Positions 17,957-26,213 of a stretch of 38,020 nucleotides of DNA are shown in pieces (the first letter of the stretch is position 1; every line of letters begins with the position of its first letter). The stretch comes from CAIWCD01 sp043782365. Its GTDB lineage: Bacteria; Myxococcota; Myxococcia; Myxococcales; 40CM-4-68-19. The notes beneath the pieces are model-generated. The model was not told where the DNA came from, ran no database searches, and saw nothing but the letters and a program-made list of their open reading frames with translations. Where the stretch lies: the NCBI GenBank assembly GCA_043782365.1, contig JAYWAO010000192.1, positions 1-38,020 of the forward strand. Direction: 5' to 3'. Both the position numbers and the translations under genes were made by a program.

Positions 17957-20900
17957 ATGGCGGTCTTTCGAGACGAGACGGGACGGCGTGGACGGGCGGT
18001 GCGCCTCGCAAGCGCGTTGGGCGTGGTGGTCGCGCTCGCAGCATTGTTGCTCTTCGTGTGGTCGGTCGCGCCTTCGCCGTGGAAGGTCGCGACGGTGGCC
18101 GAAGAGCCCGCCCCGCAGGGCAGGACCGGCCCCGCAACGCCGCCGCCCAAGCAGGACGCGCGCCGCGAGCAGGCCTTCCGCAAGGAGGAGGCGCGGCTCA
18201 AGGGCCTGCTCGCCGCCGCCCGGGCGAAGCAGGCGAAGCGCCCCGCGTCGGAGGCGCCGCAGCCCGTGCTGGCGGCGTTCGTCGTCAACTGGGACCCGGC
18301 GTCGATCGCCTCGCTGCAGGCCCACGCCGACCAGCTGACCCACGCGATGCCAGAGTGGATCCGCGCGCGGTCCGACGGGACCTTCTCGGTCGAGGAGGAC
18401 CCGCGCATCCGCGCTGCCGCGGCCAGGCTCGAGCTGGTGCCGACGGTGAGCAACTACGCCCCCGAAAAAGGCTTCTCGCGCGCCCTGGCGCTGCCGCTCT
18501 TCTCGACCGACGCCGCCCGCAAGGACGTCGCCCGCCGGCTCGCCGCGCTCTGCGAGGAGCGCGGGTACGCAGGGGTCAACCTCGACCTCGAGGCGCTGGA
18601 GGCGCGGGATCTAAAGGACTTCGCGTCGCTGGTCGAATCGGTCGCCGCCGAGCTCCACCCGCGCGGCTTCCTGGTGACGGTGGACCTGCCGCCCGCGACC
18701 CGCGACCTGCCTGTGGAGCGGCTCGCCGCAGCCTCCGACTTCCTGGTGGTGATGGCCTACGACGAGCACGCCTCGAGCGACGAGCCGGGGCCCATCGCCA
18801 CGCCGCGAGGGGTGCAGACCGCGGCGGCCGCGTACCTCGCGCGGGCACCGGCCGAGAAGATCGTGCTCGCGCTCGGCGCCTACGGCTACGACTGGCCTCT
18901 CGACGCCGACGGCGATGCCGCCGCGCCCGCCGAGGAGGTCTCGTACGCGCAGGCGCTGGTGCTGGCCCGGGAGAACGAGTCGCCGCTGCAGTGGGACGAG
19001 GCGGGCAAGAGCAGCTGGTTCGACTACACCGACGACGAAAACGGCCAGCGCCACGCGGTCTGGTTCCTCGACGCCCCGGCGGCCCTGGCGCAGCTGCAGG
19101 CCGTGCAAGGCCTGAAGATCCGCGGCGCGGCGGTGTGGCGACTCGGCGCCGAGGACCCGAAGTTCTTCTCGCTCTTCGCGACCGCGCCGGCCCAGCGGAC
19201 CTTCGACCCGGTGGGCGCGCGCGCCCGGCTCGACGGCGAGATCGCCAACGACCCGACCGACGTCGAGGTCTCGGGAGAGGGCGAGCTGATCACGCTGCGG
19301 GGCAATCCGCAGAGCGGCAAGCGGACCATCACCTGGGCCCCCGACGGCGCGCTGGCGCGGGTCGACTACCAGCAGCTCCCCTCGGGCTGGCTGCTCGAGC
19401 GCAAGGGAGGCAAGCCGCAGGGCCGGGTCGCGCTGACCTTCGATGACGGTCCCGACCCCGTGTGGACCCCGCGCATCCTCGACGCCTTGAAGGCCCGCGG
19501 CGCGCACGCGGCCTTCTTCCTCATCGGCGAGAACGCGCAGGCCCACCCGCAGCTGGTGCGGCGGATGCTCGCCGAGGGGCACCTGATCGGGAACCACACC
19601 ACCTACCACCCGGACCTCGCGCGCGTGTCGCCGCTGCGGCTGGAGCTGGAGCTGAACGTCACCGAGCGGCTGCTCGAGTGGGTGAGCGGCGCGAGGCCCC
19701 GGCTGTTCAGGCCGCCGTTCCACTCCGACCAGTCGCTCGACGAGGCCGCCAACGCGGGCGTGATCGCCCACGCCTCCCGGATGGGCTACCTCACGCTCGG
19801 CGTCGACATCGACCCGGAGGACTTCGCGCTCAAGGACCCGGAAGAGATCGCGCGGCGCACGCTTTCGGTCGCGCGGGCCGGCAGCGTGGTTCTGCTCCAC
19901 GACGGCGGCGGCGATCGGGCGGCGACGGTGGCCGCCATCCCGCTCATCCTCGACGGGCTCGCCGCGCAGGGTCTCAGGCTCGCTGAGCCGTGGGAGGTCA
20001 CGGGGATGACGCGCGAGCAGCTGCTGCCGACGGCCGCGAACGCGCCCGGCAACGCGCTCCTGGCGGCAGGTGATTCGCTGGTCTTCTCGGTGGCCGCAGC
20101 GCTCAGCTCGCTGCTCCATTGGGGTTTCATCTTGGCCATCGGCCTGCTCGGGCTGCGCGCGGTGATCCTCGCCATCGCCGCGCCGCTGCAGGCCCGCCGC
20201 GCCCGGCAGGCCGCGCTCACGCCGGCTCCCGCGCAGGCGCCCGGCACCGTCTCGGTGGTGGTGCCCGGGTACAACGAGGAGAAGGTGATCTGCCGCACCG
20301 TCGAGTCGCTGCTCTTGCAGGAGCCGGCGGTGCTGGAGGTGGTCTGCGTCGACGACGGCTCGAGCGACCGCACGCTGGCCGTGCTCCGCGAGGCGTTCGA
20401 CGGCCACCCGCGCGTGCGCGTCTTCACCAAGCCCAACGGCGGCAAGTCGTCCGCGCTCAACCTCGGCTTCCGCGAGGCGCGCGGTGACCTGGTGGTAGCG
20501 CTCGACTCGGACACGGTCTTCCAGAGCGACACCGTGCACCTGCTCTGCGCTCCCTTCTCGGACCCGCGCGTGGCGGCGGTGGCGGGCAACGCCAAAGTCG
20601 GCAACCGGATCAACACGCTCACCCGCTGGCAGGCGCTCGAGTACGTCACGGCGCAGAACCTCGAGCGGCGCGCCTGGGACCTCGCTGCGGCGGTGCCGGT
20701 GGTGCCGGGCGCGGTCGGCGCCTGGCGGCGCGCGGCGGTGCTCGACGCGGGCGGCTTCCACGAGGACACGCTCGCCGAGGACACCGACCTCACCTTGCGG
20801 CTGATCGCAGAGGGCTTCCGCGTGGTCTACGCCGACCGCGCGCTCGCCTTCACCGAGGCGCCCGAGACGGCGAACGCGCTCCTCAAGCAGCGCTTCCGCT

Positions 20901-21340
20901 GGACCTACGGCGTGCTGCAGGCCTGTTGGAAGCACAAGGCCCGCCTCTTCCGGCCCTCGGGGGGCGTGCTCGGCTGGCTGATCCTGCCGGCGTTCGCGGT
21001 CTACCAGTTCGCGGTGCCGCTGGTGGCGCCGGCGGTAGACCTGATGCTGGTCGTCGCGCTGCTGCGCGGCCAGGCGGCGCAGACGGCGCTCTACTACCTG
21101 CTCTTCTTCGCGCTCGACCTCCTGCTCTCGGCGGTCGCGGTGCTGCTCGAGGGCGAGGAGCTCTCGCTCCTGTGGGGCCTTTTCGTGCAGCGGATCGTCT
21201 ACCGGCAGCTGCTCTGGGTGGCGCTGGCGAAGTCTCTCTGGAGCGCGGTGGCCGGGTTCACCGTGGGCTGGGGCAAGCTGGCGCGCACGGGCAGCGTGCA
21301 GGCGCGGCCGCCGGCCCCGGGCGCGGGGACGCGCACCTAG
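17957..21340 (+). CDS. GH18 hydrolase - polysaccharide deacetylase - GT2 glycosyltransferase fusion
   Basis: A single 1127-residue membrane protein. A membrane segment (about residues 18-38) leads to a GH18 domain related to YaaH/CwlF hydrolases (about 75-420) with the active-site GVNLDLEAL (Asp 210, Glu 212). A NodB/CE4 deacetylase (about 485-685) follows with TFDDGPD (Asp 496/497), metal ligands His 547 and His 551, RPPFHSD and LLHDGG. After a membrane segment near 720-740 comes a processive GT2 domain (from ~760) with DDGSSD (799-804), DSD (850-852), EDTD (Asp 942) and QRFRW (978-982), then several C-terminal helices. Together it resembles PgaC and PgaB functions in one chain: synthesis, deacetylation and trimming of an N-acetylhexosamine polymer. 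GGAGG precedes the ATG. Polymer identity is inferred. Confidence 0.9.
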   Translation: MAVFRDETGRRGRAVRLASALGVVVALAALLLFVWSVAPSPWKVATVAEEPAPQGRTGPATPPPKQDARREQAFRKEEARLKGLLAAARAKQAKRPASEAPQPVLAAFVVNWDPASIASLQAHADQLTHAMPEWIRARSDGTFSVEEDPRIRAAAARLELVPTVSNYAPEKGFSRALALPLFSTDAARKDVARRLAALCEERGYAGVNLDLEALEARDLKDFASLVESVAAELHPRGFLVTVDLPPATRDLPVERLAAASDFLVVMAYDEHASSDEPGPIATPRGVQTAAAAYLARAPAEKIVLALGAYGYDWPLDADGDAAAPAEEVSYAQALVLARENESPLQWDEAGKSSWFDYTDDENGQRHAVWFLDAPAALAQLQAVQGLKIRGAAVWRLGAEDPKFFSLFATAPAQRTFDPVGARARLDGEIANDPTDVEVSGEGELITLRGNPQSGKRTITWAPDGALARVDYQQLPSGWLLERKGGKPQGRVALTFDDGPDPVWTPRILDALKARGAHAAFFLIGENAQAHPQLVRRMLAEGHLIGNHTTYHPDLARVSPLRLELELNVTERLLEWVSGARPRLFRPPFHSDQSLDEAANAGVIAHASRMGYLTLGVDIDPEDFALKDPEEIARRTLSVARAGSVVLLHDGGGDRAATVAAIPLILDGLAAQGLRLAEPWEVTGMTREQLLPTAANAPGNALLAAGDSLVFSVAAALSSLLHWGFILAIGLLGLRAVILAIAAPLQARRARQAALTPAPAQAPGTVSVVVPGYNEEKVICRTVESLLLQEPAVLEVVCVDDGSSDRTLAVLREAFDGHPRVRVFTKPNGGKSSALNLGFREARGDLVVALDSDTVFQSDTVHLLCAPFSDPRVAAVAGNAKVGNRINTLTRWQALEYVTAQNLERRAWDLAAAVPVVPGAVGAWRRAAVLDAGGFHEDTLAEDTDLTLRLIAEGFRVVYADRALAFTEAPETANALLKQRFRWTYGVLQACWKHKARLFRPSGGVLGWLILPAFAVYQFAVPLVAPAVDLMLVVALLRGQAAQTALYYLLFFALDLLLSAVAVLLEGEELSLLWGLFVQRIVYRQLLWVALAKSLWSAVAGFTVGWGKLARTGSVQARPPAPGAGTRT

Positions 21341-23202
21341 TGGCGCTGCGGGTCGCCATCGGTGGGGCGGGGCAAGGGATCGGCGCTGCCTGCGCGCGGC
21401 TGCTCGCGAGGCAGGGCGCGCGGCTGCTCCTCTGCGCGCGCACGGGCGCCGACGTGAGCGCGCTGGCCGCGGCGCTGCGCAAGGAAGGGGCGGACGCCCA
21501 CTGGGTGGCTGCCGACCTCGCGACCGACGCTGGCGCCGAGGCGTTTGCAGGCGGGGCGCTCCGCGCGCTGGGCGGTGTCGACCTCGCGCTCCTCTGCGTG
21601 GGCAACGGCCACCCGAAGGTCGCCGCCCGGTCGGCCGACCGCGCCCTGCTCCTCTCCCAGCTCGAGCAGAACGCGGTCGCGCCCGCGCTGGCGGCCGGCG
21701 CGCTGCTGCGGGCCTGGGACCGCGAGGACGGCCTCGCCGCGCAGCCGCTCGCGCACCGCCGGGGTCCTGCGGCCAAGGGCGACCGGCACGTCCTGGTGCT
21801 CAGCTCGCTCGTCACCAAGAGCCCGCCGCTCGCGGGCGCCGCGCCCTACACCGCGGGCAAGGCCGCGCTCGAGTCGCTGGTGCGCGCGCTCGCCGAGGAG
21901 TCGTGGCCGCGGGCGCGGGTGAACGCGCTCTGCCTCGGCGCGGTGGCGACGCGGCAGCACGAGCGCGCTGGCACTCCGCTGGCCGAGGTCGCCGGGTTCC
22001 CTTCCGCCGACGAAGCGGCGGAGGTGATCGCGCACCTCTGGGGTCCGCTCGCAGCGGGGCTGAGCGGCCGCTGCATCGACGCCGAGCTGCTGTCGTTCGA
22101 TCCTGCCACTGCGCTGTCTGGAGATGGCCGCCTGGCGATGTTGCCGCCGCTGCAGCCGCCGCCCGGCGCGGAGATGGAGGCGCCGCCCGAGGCCGAGCCC
22201 GGCCGTAGACCCTCGCCCCGCGTGCGGGCCGCCGTGCGCGAAGGGGCCGCGCTGCTGCACCGGCACCCTGTGCGTGCCTCCGAGCTGACGGTGCGGCTAG
22301 CGGCGCTCGTGCAGCTGCAGCCCGCTTTGGTGCTGCTCTCGGGCGGCGGCGCCACCGAGCTGCTCGAGCGGTGCCTGCGCGCGCTCTGCGCCCCTGGCGA
22401 CGAGGTGGTGTCGCCGTTCCCCTGCTACCAGCTGCTCCCGGCGCTCTGCTCGCGCCAGGGGCTACGGCACCGGCCCGTGCTCTCGGCCACGGGCGCGGAC
22501 GGCCTGTTCGGACCCACCTTGGCCGCGCCGCTCATCGCAGCGGTGGGTCCGCGCACGCGGCTCGTCTATCTCGCCTCGCCGGACAACCCCACGGGCGCAC
22601 AGCTCCTCCCCGAGGAAGAGGCGCGGCTGCGCGAGGGGCTGGGGCCTGCGGTGGTGCTGGTGATCGACGAGGCCTGGTCCCTCGCGCCGCTCGCGCCGCC
22701 GCCGCCCGTGGTGGCCGAGGTACTCACGCGGCTCGCGCCCGTGGTGCGGCTGCGCTCGTTCAGCAAGCTGCTCGGTCTGGCGGGGCTGCGGCTGGGGTTC
22801 GCGCTCGCCGACGCGGGGCCAGCGGGGCTGCTCCGCAGGCTCGAGCTGCCGTTCCCCGTGGGCACGCCACAGCTCGAGGCGGCGCTCGCGGCGCTGGACG
22901 AGCCGCAGCGACTGCGACGGGCCGCCCTGCTGCTCGCGCGCGAGCGGACCCGCGTTGCTGAGGCGCTGCGGGCGCTGGGGCTCTCGGTGGCCGCCGGCAC
23001 TTCGCCGGTGCTGCTGGTGCGCGATCCTCGTCCGGGCGGACGCGCCGGGCCGCTCCTGTTCGCGCTGCGGGCGGCGGGCGTGCCTGTCATGGAGGCCGAG
23101 TGGGATGAAGCGGCGCTCGTGCTGGGCCTCGGCTCCCGCGCGGAGAACCAGCGGGCGGTCGCCGCGCTCGCGCGGGCCCTGGGCGCGCGGGGGGCGGAGT
23201 GA
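21340..23202 (+). CDS. Short-chain dehydrogenase - PLP aminotransferase fusion
   Basis: Two enzymes in one 620-residue chain. Residues 1 to ~245 are an SDR oxidoreductase: NAD(P) loop GGAGQGIGAACA, catalytic Tyr 170 and Lys 174 in APYTAGK, with Ser in LVLSSL; the usual NNAG motif is altered to GNGHP. A Pro-rich linker follows, then from ~285 a fold-type I class I/II aminotransferase like HisC: GGGATELL, SPDNPTG, VIDEAW, PLP Lys 476 in RSFSKLLGLAGLRLG and the carboxylate-binding Arg region GLGSRAENQ. The GTG start shares a base with the stop of the preceding gene (TAGTG), so translation is coupled. A ketone made by the first domain could be aminated by the second, but the substrate is unknown, and a link to the polysaccharide enzyme rests only on position. 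Confidence 0.83.
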   Translation: MALRVAIGGAGQGIGAACARLLARQGARLLLCARTGADVSALAAALRKEGADAHWVAADLATDAGAEAFAGGALRALGGVDLALLCVGNGHPKVAARSADRALLLSQLEQNAVAPALAAGALLRAWDREDGLAAQPLAHRRGPAAKGDRHVLVLSSLVTKSPPLAGAAPYTAGKAALESLVRALAEESWPRARVNALCLGAVATRQHERAGTPLAEVAGFPSADEAAEVIAHLWGPLAAGLSGRCIDAELLSFDPATALSGDGRLAMLPPLQPPPGAEMEAPPEAEPGRRPSPRVRAAVREGAALLHRHPVRASELTVRLAALVQLQPALVLLSGGGATELLERCLRALCAPGDEVVSPFPCYQLLPALCSRQGLRHRPVLSATGADGLFGPTLAAPLIAAVGPRTRLVYLASPDNPTGAQLLPEEEARLREGLGPAVVLVIDEAWSLAPLAPPPPVVAEVLTRLAPVVRLRSFSKLLGLAGLRLGFALADAGPAGLLRRLELPFPVGTPQLEAALAALDEPQRLRRAALLLARERTRVAEALRALGLSVAAGTSPVLLVRDPRPGGRAGPLLFALRAAGVPVMEAEWDEAALVLGLGSRAENQRAVAALARALGARGAE

Positions 23203-23271
23203 ATTTCGGACCGTTTGCGGCTATCCCTTTCACGCACCGCGCGCTGCAGCGCCCGGACGGCAGGAGTGCCC

Positions 23272-23514
23272 TTGGACGCCGTTGAACCCAGACCGCCCGC
23301 AGCAGAGGCCGCCTCGGCGCCGAAGAAGGGCCGCGTCCTGCGGGCCACCTTCGGGTGCAACCCCAACTCCAGCTCGCTCGGCGTGGACGTGACGTTCCTG
23401 CTCTTCGGGGCCACCTTTGCGAGCGCGCTCGCGCTCGGGCTGGGCGCGCTGCTCCGGCGCAGCCCTGCGCCTGCGGCCGAGCCGGCGCAGCAGCCGGCGG
23501 AGCCCAAGCCGTGA
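23272..23514 (+). CDS. Small Cys-containing membrane peptide, possible radical SAM substrate
   Basis: Eighty residues if started at TTG 23272, which has AGGAG six bases upstream (an earlier TTG at 23215 lacks one). It has a Pro/Ala/Glu N-terminal part, a dibasic KKGRVLR, then the compact motif GCNPNSSSLG with a single Cys at 29, a hydrophobic stretch (residues ~38-61) and a Pro/Ala-rich tail. Its TGA overlaps the GTG of the radical SAM/SPASM gene by four bases. Short peptides encoded directly before SPASM radical SAM enzymes are often their substrates (ribosomally made, modified peptides), and the Cys/Asn/Ser core would suit thioether or carbon cross-link formation. Equally it could be a small membrane subunit. 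I do not recognise a named family. Confidence 0.6.
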   Translation: MDAVEPRPPAAEAASAPKKGRVLRATFGCNPNSSSLGVDVTFLLFGATFASALALGLGALLRRSPAPAAEPAQQPAEPKP

Positions 23515-24776
23515 AGCTACCCGGCATGCCTCCGCTGCTCGACATCGCGCGGCTGCGGCCTGAGCACTTCGGCGGCGTCGTCGAGCTGCGCCGGCCCAGG
23601 GGCCTCTTGCACGTCGACCGCGCGATGATGCGCGAGCTGGGCGTCACGGAGTCCCCACGCTGGAGCGGACCCGATGACGGGCCCGCGGCCGCCGTGGAGG
23701 CCCGCCCGCTCTCGGCCCCCACGGAGGTGCATGTGGTGCTCTCACGCCGCTGCGCCGCCGGCTGCACGGGGTGCTACGTCGACGCCACGCCGCAGGGGGC
23801 CGCCCTGCCCTTCGCCGACGCCTGCCGCATCCTCGACGAGCTGTCCGCGATGGGCGTGTTCCACGTCGCGCTCGGCGGCGGGGAGGCGCTCGAGCTCGAC
23901 TACCTGTTCGCGGTGGCCGCCCACGCGCGCAGTGTCGGGATCACGCCGAACCTCACCACCTCGGGCCTTGGCCTCGACCGCGAGGCGGCGCGGCGCTGCG
24001 CCGTCTTCGGGCAGATCAACGTCTCGATCGACGGCGTCGGCGAGGGCTACCGCGCGGCCCGCGGCTTCGACGGCTTCGGCCACGCGAAGCGGGCACTGCA
24101 GCACCTGCGGGCGGTCAAAGAAGAGGTGGGGGTGAACTGCGTGGTCTCCCGCAGCTCGTTCGACGGCCTGGGAGGCGTCGCGGCGCTGGTGCGCGAGCTG
24201 AAGCTCAACGAGCTCGAGCTGCTGCGGTTCAAGCCCGTGGGGCGCGGCGCGCGGCTCGATGAAGAGCTCACCCCCGAGCAGGGCCGGGCCATCTACCCGC
24301 TCGCGCAGAGGCTGATGGTGCGCCACCGCATCCGCGTCAAGCTCGACTGCTCGTTCGCGCCGATGGTCTTCTGGCACCGGCCGTCGCCCGAGGCGGCGGC
24401 GTTCCTCGGCGTGCAGGGCTGCGTCGGCGGCGACGTGCTGGCCGCGGTGTCGCCCGAGGGCTCTCTGATGGGCTGCTCCTTCGCGGGCAGGGCCGAAGCC
24501 GACGCGCGCGTCCCGGGCGCGATGCAGACCGCATGGGAGGCGGGCTTCGACGAGTTCCGCGGCTTCGTGGCCCGCGCGCCCGAGCCCTGCGCCTCGTGCG
24601 ACTACCTGCAGCTCTGCCGCGGCGGGTGCCGCGCGGTCGCCGGCGCGCACGGCGCCTTCTCCGCGCCCGACCCCGGCTGTCCGCGCGTGCAGGAGCACCG
24701 CGCACGCACGCGTCCCGCCGAGCCCATCGCAGGCCGCAGGCCGCTCACGGTGGTCTCCGGCGGGGGCTCGCCGTGA
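23511..24776 (+). CDS. Radical SAM/SPASM peptide-modifying enzyme
   Basis: The radical SAM cluster is bound by Cys 81, 85 and 88 (CAAGCTGCY), followed by the SAM-binding LGGGE (121-125) and a TIM-barrel core (NVSIDGVGEGY). The C-terminal SPASM region supplies Cys 304, 322, 360, 363, 369, 373 and 390 (PCASCDYLQLCRGGC), enough for two auxiliary iron-sulfur clusters as in PqqE, AlbA or anSME enzymes. The first ~65 residues form a beta-rich leader that may recognise a peptide. It is 421 residues, near the family size. The GTG start overlaps the small peptide gene and its own TGA overlaps the next GTG, so all three are translationally coupled. A peptide substrate is inferred from the SPASM architecture and neighbour; other SPASM roles (sulfatase maturation, heme) are possible. 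Confidence 0.88.
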   Translation: MKLPGMPPLLDIARLRPEHFGGVVELRRPRGLLHVDRAMMRELGVTESPRWSGPDDGPAAAVEARPLSAPTEVHVVLSRRCAAGCTGCYVDATPQGAALPFADACRILDELSAMGVFHVALGGGEALELDYLFAVAAHARSVGITPNLTTSGLGLDREAARRCAVFGQINVSIDGVGEGYRAARGFDGFGHAKRALQHLRAVKEEVGVNCVVSRSSFDGLGGVAALVRELKLNELELLRFKPVGRGARLDEELTPEQGRAIYPLAQRLMVRHRIRVKLDCSFAPMVFWHRPSPEAAAFLGVQGCVGGDVLAAVSPEGSLMGCSFAGRAEADARVPGAMQTAWEAGFDEFRGFVARAPEPCASCDYLQLCRGGCRAVAGAHGAFSAPDPGCPRVQEHRARTRPAEPIAGRRPLTVVSGGGSP

Positions 24777-25288
24777 TCCCCCCCGCCGAGGCTGCGCCGG
24801 GCTCGCTGCTCTTCGAGAGCGTGGCGCGGCCGCTCCTGCTGCTGCACGCGACGCTCGGCTTCACCGCGGTGGGCGCGACCACGCACCTCGCCGTCTACTC
24901 GTGGCTCGCTACGCGCGGGCGTAGGCACTCTGCGGCGCTGCGGCGCTTTGGCTGGATCGCGCCCGCCGCGGTGGTCTCGCAGGTGCTGCTCGGGCTGGTG
25001 CTCTACCCGACCTACCGGGTGCGGGTGCGGGCGCTCCACCTCGACCACGAGTCGCCCCTGGTGGCGCAGCTGTTCGACTTCAAGGAGCACCTCGCCGCGC
25101 TCGCGGTCGCGCTGGTGCTGGGGGCCGCGCTGGTGGCCCGGCTGCGGCCCGACGAGTCGGCTGGCCAGCACGGCGCGCAGGTGACCAAGGCGACGGCGGC
25201 GCTGTCGATCACCGCGGCGGCGCTGGTCTGGACGGTGGCCCTGATCGGCCTGTGGGTCACCGCGGTGCACCCTGTGGGGCTGCCATGA
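24773..25288 (+). CDS. Four-helix integral membrane protein in the radical SAM run
   Basis: The 171-residue protein has four clear membrane helices: LLLLHATLGFTAVGATTHLAVYSW, IAPAAVVSQVLLGLVLY, AALAVALVLGAALVA and ITAAALVWTVALIGLWVTAV. Histidines in or next to the helices (HATLG, THLA, LDHES, KEHLAA and AVHP) leave open metal or heme binding. The GTG overlaps the radical SAM TGA by four bases. Its TGA is embedded in ATGA, which starts a 16-codon mini-ORF leading to the next gene. I do not recognise the family. Possible roles are export or anchoring of the modified peptide, or an electron-transfer partner; neither is shown. Confidence 0.75.
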   Translation: MIPPAEAAPGSLLFESVARPLLLLHATLGFTAVGATTHLAVYSWLATRGRRHSAALRRFGWIAPAAVVSQVLLGLVLYPTYRVRVRALHLDHESPLVAQLFDFKEHLAALAVALVLGAALVARLRPDESAGQHGAQVTKATAALSITAAALVWTVALIGLWVTAVHPVGLP

Positions 25289-25335
25289 CGAATTCCATGA
25301 CGGCTGCCCTGCCGGCGTCACGGGGGACTCCATGA
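25285..25335 (+). CDS. 16-codon mini-ORF bridging two overlapping genes
   Basis: The sequence ATG ACG AAT TCC ... ACT CCA TGA (16 codons plus stop) starts in the ATGA that ends the upstream membrane gene and stops in the ATGA that starts the downstream one. It would encode MTNSMTAALPASRGTP. It lets a ribosome move by reinitiation across a 43-base gap, keeping expression coupled. No product function is implied. A chance origin is possible, but the ATGA overlap at both ends is striking. Confidence 0.4.
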   Translation: MTNSMTAALPASRGTP

Positions 25336-25661
25336 CCGCCTCCCGCGCGCTGCACGCCGCGCTCTGGGCTGCCGGCGCGTTCGCCGCCGCCTACTTGCTG
25401 CAGGGCTCGCTCCACCTGCCGGCGGTGCTCTACGACCCGGTCTCGCGGACGCTCTCGGTGAGCGCGCTGCCGTCGGGAGCGCAGATGCGCTTCTACTCCG
25501 ACCTGGGCGGAGCGGCCCTGGCTGCGCTCGCGGCGGCGCTCCTGCGGCTGCGGCTCGGGCCCGCGCAGTTCGACCCGGTGGTGCTCACCGCGTCGGCGCT
25601 GGGCCTCTTGGCCCTCGACGTGGCCTTCTTCTTCTCCCGCGTGCTCGCGGCGGCGCGGTAG
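25332..25661 (+). CDS. Small three-helix membrane protein
   Basis: The product has 109 residues with three hydrophobic segments: ALWAAGAFAAAYLLQGSL, LGGAALAALAAALLRL and VVLTASALGLLALDVAFFF. A polar loop (HLPAVLYDPVSRTLSVSALPSGAQMRFYSD) between the first two probably faces the periplasm. The ATG at 25332 is preceded by GGGGGA about seven bases upstream and overlaps the stop of a mini-ORF. It belongs with the four-helix protein just upstream, and the two may form one membrane complex. No family is recognised. Confidence 0.7.
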   Translation: MTASRALHAALWAAGAFAAAYLLQGSLHLPAVLYDPVSRTLSVSALPSGAQMRFYSDLGGAALAALAAALLRLRLGPAQFDPVVLTASALGLLALDVAFFFSRVLAAAR

Positions 25662-25686
25662 CCTCACGAACCCCAGGAGCCTGCGC

Positions 25687-26133
25687 TTGGCGATCCACTC
25701 CAGAGTCACTGCTGCCCTGGCCGTCGCAGGCCTTTCGCTCGCTTGCGTGGCAGCCGGGTGCGGCGACGACATCTGCGCCAACGTCGAGACCAACATCAGC
25801 CTCGTCTGCACGCCCGATTCGGCGGCGCCCGGGATCCCGCTCCAGCTCGACGTGCGCCAGTCGTGCGGGCTCAACGAGGCGCGCAGCCAGGCCTGCACCG
25901 CCGTGGTCCAGGGCGGCGCGGTGGTCCTGACGCTCACCGAGGACCACTGCAACGTCGGCACCGCGCTCTCCGACACCGCCAGCTGCACGCGCGCTGTGGT
26001 GCCGTGCAAGATCCCGCCCCTCGAGCCCGGCGACTACCAGCTCTCCTTCAAGGGCGGACCCGGGCAGGTGCTCAAGGTGCGCGCCGGCGGAGCCCCCAGC
26101 TGCCGCCTCCCGACGCCTCCGCCCGCCCCCTAG
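25687..26133 (+). CDS. Cys-rich lipoprotein
   Basis: The gene starts at TTG 25687, seven bases after AGGAG. The 148-residue protein has a signal peptide ending in a lipobox, SLAC or AAGC (cleavage before Cys 19 or Cys 24). The mature part has about eight cysteines (DDICAN, SLVCTP, QSCGLNE, QACTAV, DHCNVG, SCTRAVVPCK, SCRLP), suggesting disulfides in an exported domain, and a Pro-rich C terminus. It lies 25 bases after the three-helix membrane gene and is likely the last gene of the coupled run. No function is recognised. Confidence 0.7.
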   Translation: MAIHSRVTAALAVAGLSLACVAAGCGDDICANVETNISLVCTPDSAAPGIPLQLDVRQSCGLNEARSQACTAVVQGGAVVLTLTEDHCNVGTALSDTASCTRAVVPCKIPPLEPGDYQLSFKGGPGQVLKVRAGGAPSCRLPTPPPAP

Positions 26134-26213
26134 AGCACCGAGAGCTGCAGCGGCTGACCGATCGGTCGCCTACACCTGTCGCCCCACGACGGCTGGCGTG
26201 GTAAGAGGGTTCC

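Noticed and set aside
26156..26167. 12-bp palindrome GACCGATCGGTC
   Set aside because: It is a short GC-rich palindrome before an unknown gene with no supporting promoter or repeat; noted but not strong enough for a separate claim.
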